DNA from: DASTDY01 sp035457345
GTDB lineage: Bacteria; Patescibacteriota; Saccharimonadia; Saccharimonadales; EFPC-124
Direction of reading: 5' to 3'
DNA length: 6,143 bases
Assembly: GCA_035457345.1 (NCBI GenBank)
Contig: DATIBT010000074.1
Coordinates: 1 to 6,143 of the forward strand
Below are positions 5,694 to 6,143 of this stretch, in pieces. The position numbers and the translations under genes are program-made. Position 1 is the first letter of the stretch; every line of letters starts with the position of its first letter. Below the pieces are notes generated by a model that was not told where the DNA came from, ran no database searches, and worked only from the letters and a program-made list of their open reading frames with translations.

Positions 5694-5790
5694 CCGCGTG
5701 AGGCCGGGCTAGATGGAGCACCTTGCCACCTGGGCAGGTTGCTGGCAGGTCAACGGGCTAGGCCCCTCGCTGCACTCTGTATATTTTGCA
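5679..5790 (-). ncRNA. SAM-I (S-box) riboswitch aptamer
   Basis: This leader RNA senses S-adenosylmethionine and controls metK directly downstream. All coordinates are minus strand. P1: AAATAT (5786-5781) with ATATTT (5688-5683). The J1/2 sequence ACAGAG matches the S-box pattern. P2a: GCAG (5773-5770) with CTGC (5748-5745). A kink-turn region, CGA (5769-5767) opposite GTTGAC (5754-5749), follows. P2b: GGG (5766-5764) with CCC (5757-5755). The P2 loop CTAG (5761-5758) pairs with CTAG in J3/4 (5712-5709), the diagnostic pseudoknot. P3: AGCAACC (5743-5737) with GGTGCT (5722-5717), the conserved core, extended by TGCC/GGCA with a five-base loop, so P3 is unusually short. P4: CCCG (5708-5705) with CGGG (5696-5693). 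The order, conserved GCAACC and AAGGTGCT strings and position before metK make the class call firm. SAM-IV relatives share this core, but the P4/P1 arrangement and adjacent terminator favour SAM-I. Confidence 0.93.
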
Positions 5791-5797
5791 AGTTAGT

Positions 5798-5825
5798 AAT
5801 GTACGTTCCCTAGCGTACTACAAAA
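5798..5825 (-). promoter_or_regulatory. Candidate metK promoter
   Basis: TACATT (5803-5798, minus strand) would set the transcription start near 5793-5791, immediately before riboswitch P1, which is where it should be. The -35 is poor: TTTTGT (5825-5820) with a 16-base spacer is the best I see. The spacer contains a small inverted repeat (GTACG, 8 bases, CGTAC). The -35 overlaps the end of the upstream gene. Position supports it more than sequence does. Confidence 0.35.
5801..5818. repeat. Short inverted repeat upstream of the metK leader
   Basis: GTACG (5801-5805) and CGTAC (5814-5818) are 5-bp arms separated by 8 bases, at the stop codon of the upstream gene. It could be a small operator in the metK promoter spacer or a weak transcript-end hairpin. 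No T-run follows on either strand, and chance is possible. Confidence 0.3.
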
Positions 5826-6143
5826 TGTTGATAAGCAAAAGCAAAACACAGACAACACCAAGGGCCAAACCAATGCCAAACAACCATTCCTGGTTGGTTT
5901 GACGGGGCGAGAGATATGGTTGCGACGAAGATTGGCCGGTTTTGGGCTCATCTTGCGAACCTGGCGGTTTTCCCGTCGTAAGGCTTTTAAGCGTTTGCGC
6001 CCAGCCCCCAAACGAGCCCCCACCTCCGCTCACCTCCGTTTGAGCTACGGGCTTTGGACTCGCCAATGTATCGCTGGCCCGTTCTGCACTGTGCTTTGCG
6101 GCTGCACGCACTTCGTTATCAACAAATACCTGACTGGGCGCTT
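5818..6143 (-). CDS. C-terminal end of an unrecognised protein with a C-terminal membrane anchor (5' end outside window)
   Basis: The minus-strand frame is open from the window edge to a TAG at 5820-5818 and gives about 107 residues. A GTG at 6111 could serve as a start, but the frame continues upstream without a stop (APSQVFVDNE before it) and no Shine-Dalgarno supports the GTG, so this is more likely the tail of a longer protein. The visible part is a low-complexity linker rich in Ser, Pro, Gly, Gln and Lys, including SGGGGSFGGW and TGKPPGSQDEPKTGQSSSQP. It ends in one strongly hydrophobic segment (EWLFGIGLALGVVCVLLLLI then NIL) that closes the protein. This looks like a tail anchor that would leave the rest of the protein on the cytoplasmic side. 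Function unknown. It lies upstream of the metK leader on the same strand. Confidence 0.6.
   Translation of the reverse strand, partial: APSQVFVDNEVRAAAKHSAERASDTLASPKPVAQTEVSGGGGSFGGWAQTLKSLTTGKPPGSQDEPKTGQSSSQPYLSPRQTNQEWLFGIGLALGVVCVLLLLINIL

Noticed and set aside
5679..5790. SAM-IV or tRNA-like interpretation of the metK leader
   Set aside because: SAM-IV shares the P2/P3 core, but the short P4 followed directly by the P1 3' strand and a terminator match SAM-I better. No tRNA acceptor or anticodon arms can be drawn.
5818..6111. Complete 97-residue protein starting at GTG 6111
   Set aside because: The frame remains open to the window edge and the GTG has no ribosome binding site, so a partial longer gene is more likely.
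1..6143. CRISPR array, insertion sequence, toxin-antitoxin or defence island
   Set aside because: No regularly spaced repeats, transposase motifs, terminal inverted repeats or recognisable defence proteins were found on either strand.
1..6143. Alternative genetic code with TGA read as glycine (code 25)
   Set aside because: All genes read through fully with TGA as stop, and conserved glycines are encoded by normal GGN codons.

Overview
This window looks like ordinary bacterial chromosome: compact, intron-free genes, gaps mostly under 80 bases, Shine-Dalgarno sites and sigma70-like promoters. All six complete or 3'-complete genes fit the standard code, and every stop seen is TAA or TAG. GC content is moderate. 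A short ComEC without the C-terminal beta-lactamase domain, small gene sizes and unrecognised proteins would suit a Patescibacteria (CPR) genome such as Saccharibacteria. That placement is a weak inference; a Gram-positive lineage is also possible.

Layout from left to right. On the minus strand, 1-704 is yebC (its last few codons lie outside the window) and 743-2194 is a ComEC/Rec2-type DNA-uptake channel gene. A 37-base divergent gap follows. On the plus strand, 2232-3200 encodes an endonuclease/exonuclease/phosphatase (EEP) protein and 3209-3751 a histidine phosphatase, probably one operon. A strong hairpin at 3778-3816 separates these from minus-strand genes that converge on them. Then come an unrecognised 204-residue protein (3825-4439) with a clear promoter of its own, metK (4496-5635), the metK leader (5636-5797), and the C-terminal end of a protein with a membrane anchor (5818-6143, 5' end outside).

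The most informative feature is the metK leader. On the minus strand, 5790-5679 folds as a SAM-I (S-box) riboswitch aptamer: the P1-P4 helices, the kink-turn region and the loop-J3/4 pseudoknot can all be drawn. A 7-bp intrinsic terminator hairpin and a run of seven T follow, ending directly at the metK ATG. The 3' arm of that hairpin also carries the metK Shine-Dalgarno. An alternative pairing joins the 3' end of P4 and J4/1 to the 5' arm of the terminator, enclosing a small hairpin built from the P1 3' strand. This gives a complete feedback model: MetK makes SAM, and SAM switches off metK by termination and perhaps also by hiding its ribosome binding site. No terminator is visible between metK and the downstream unknown gene, so that gene may be partly under SAM control by read-through as well as using its own promoter.

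I see no CRISPR array, tRNA, rRNA, insertion sequence or clear sign of a defence system. Apart from the riboswitch arrangement and the unknown gene, the window is mostly housekeeping.
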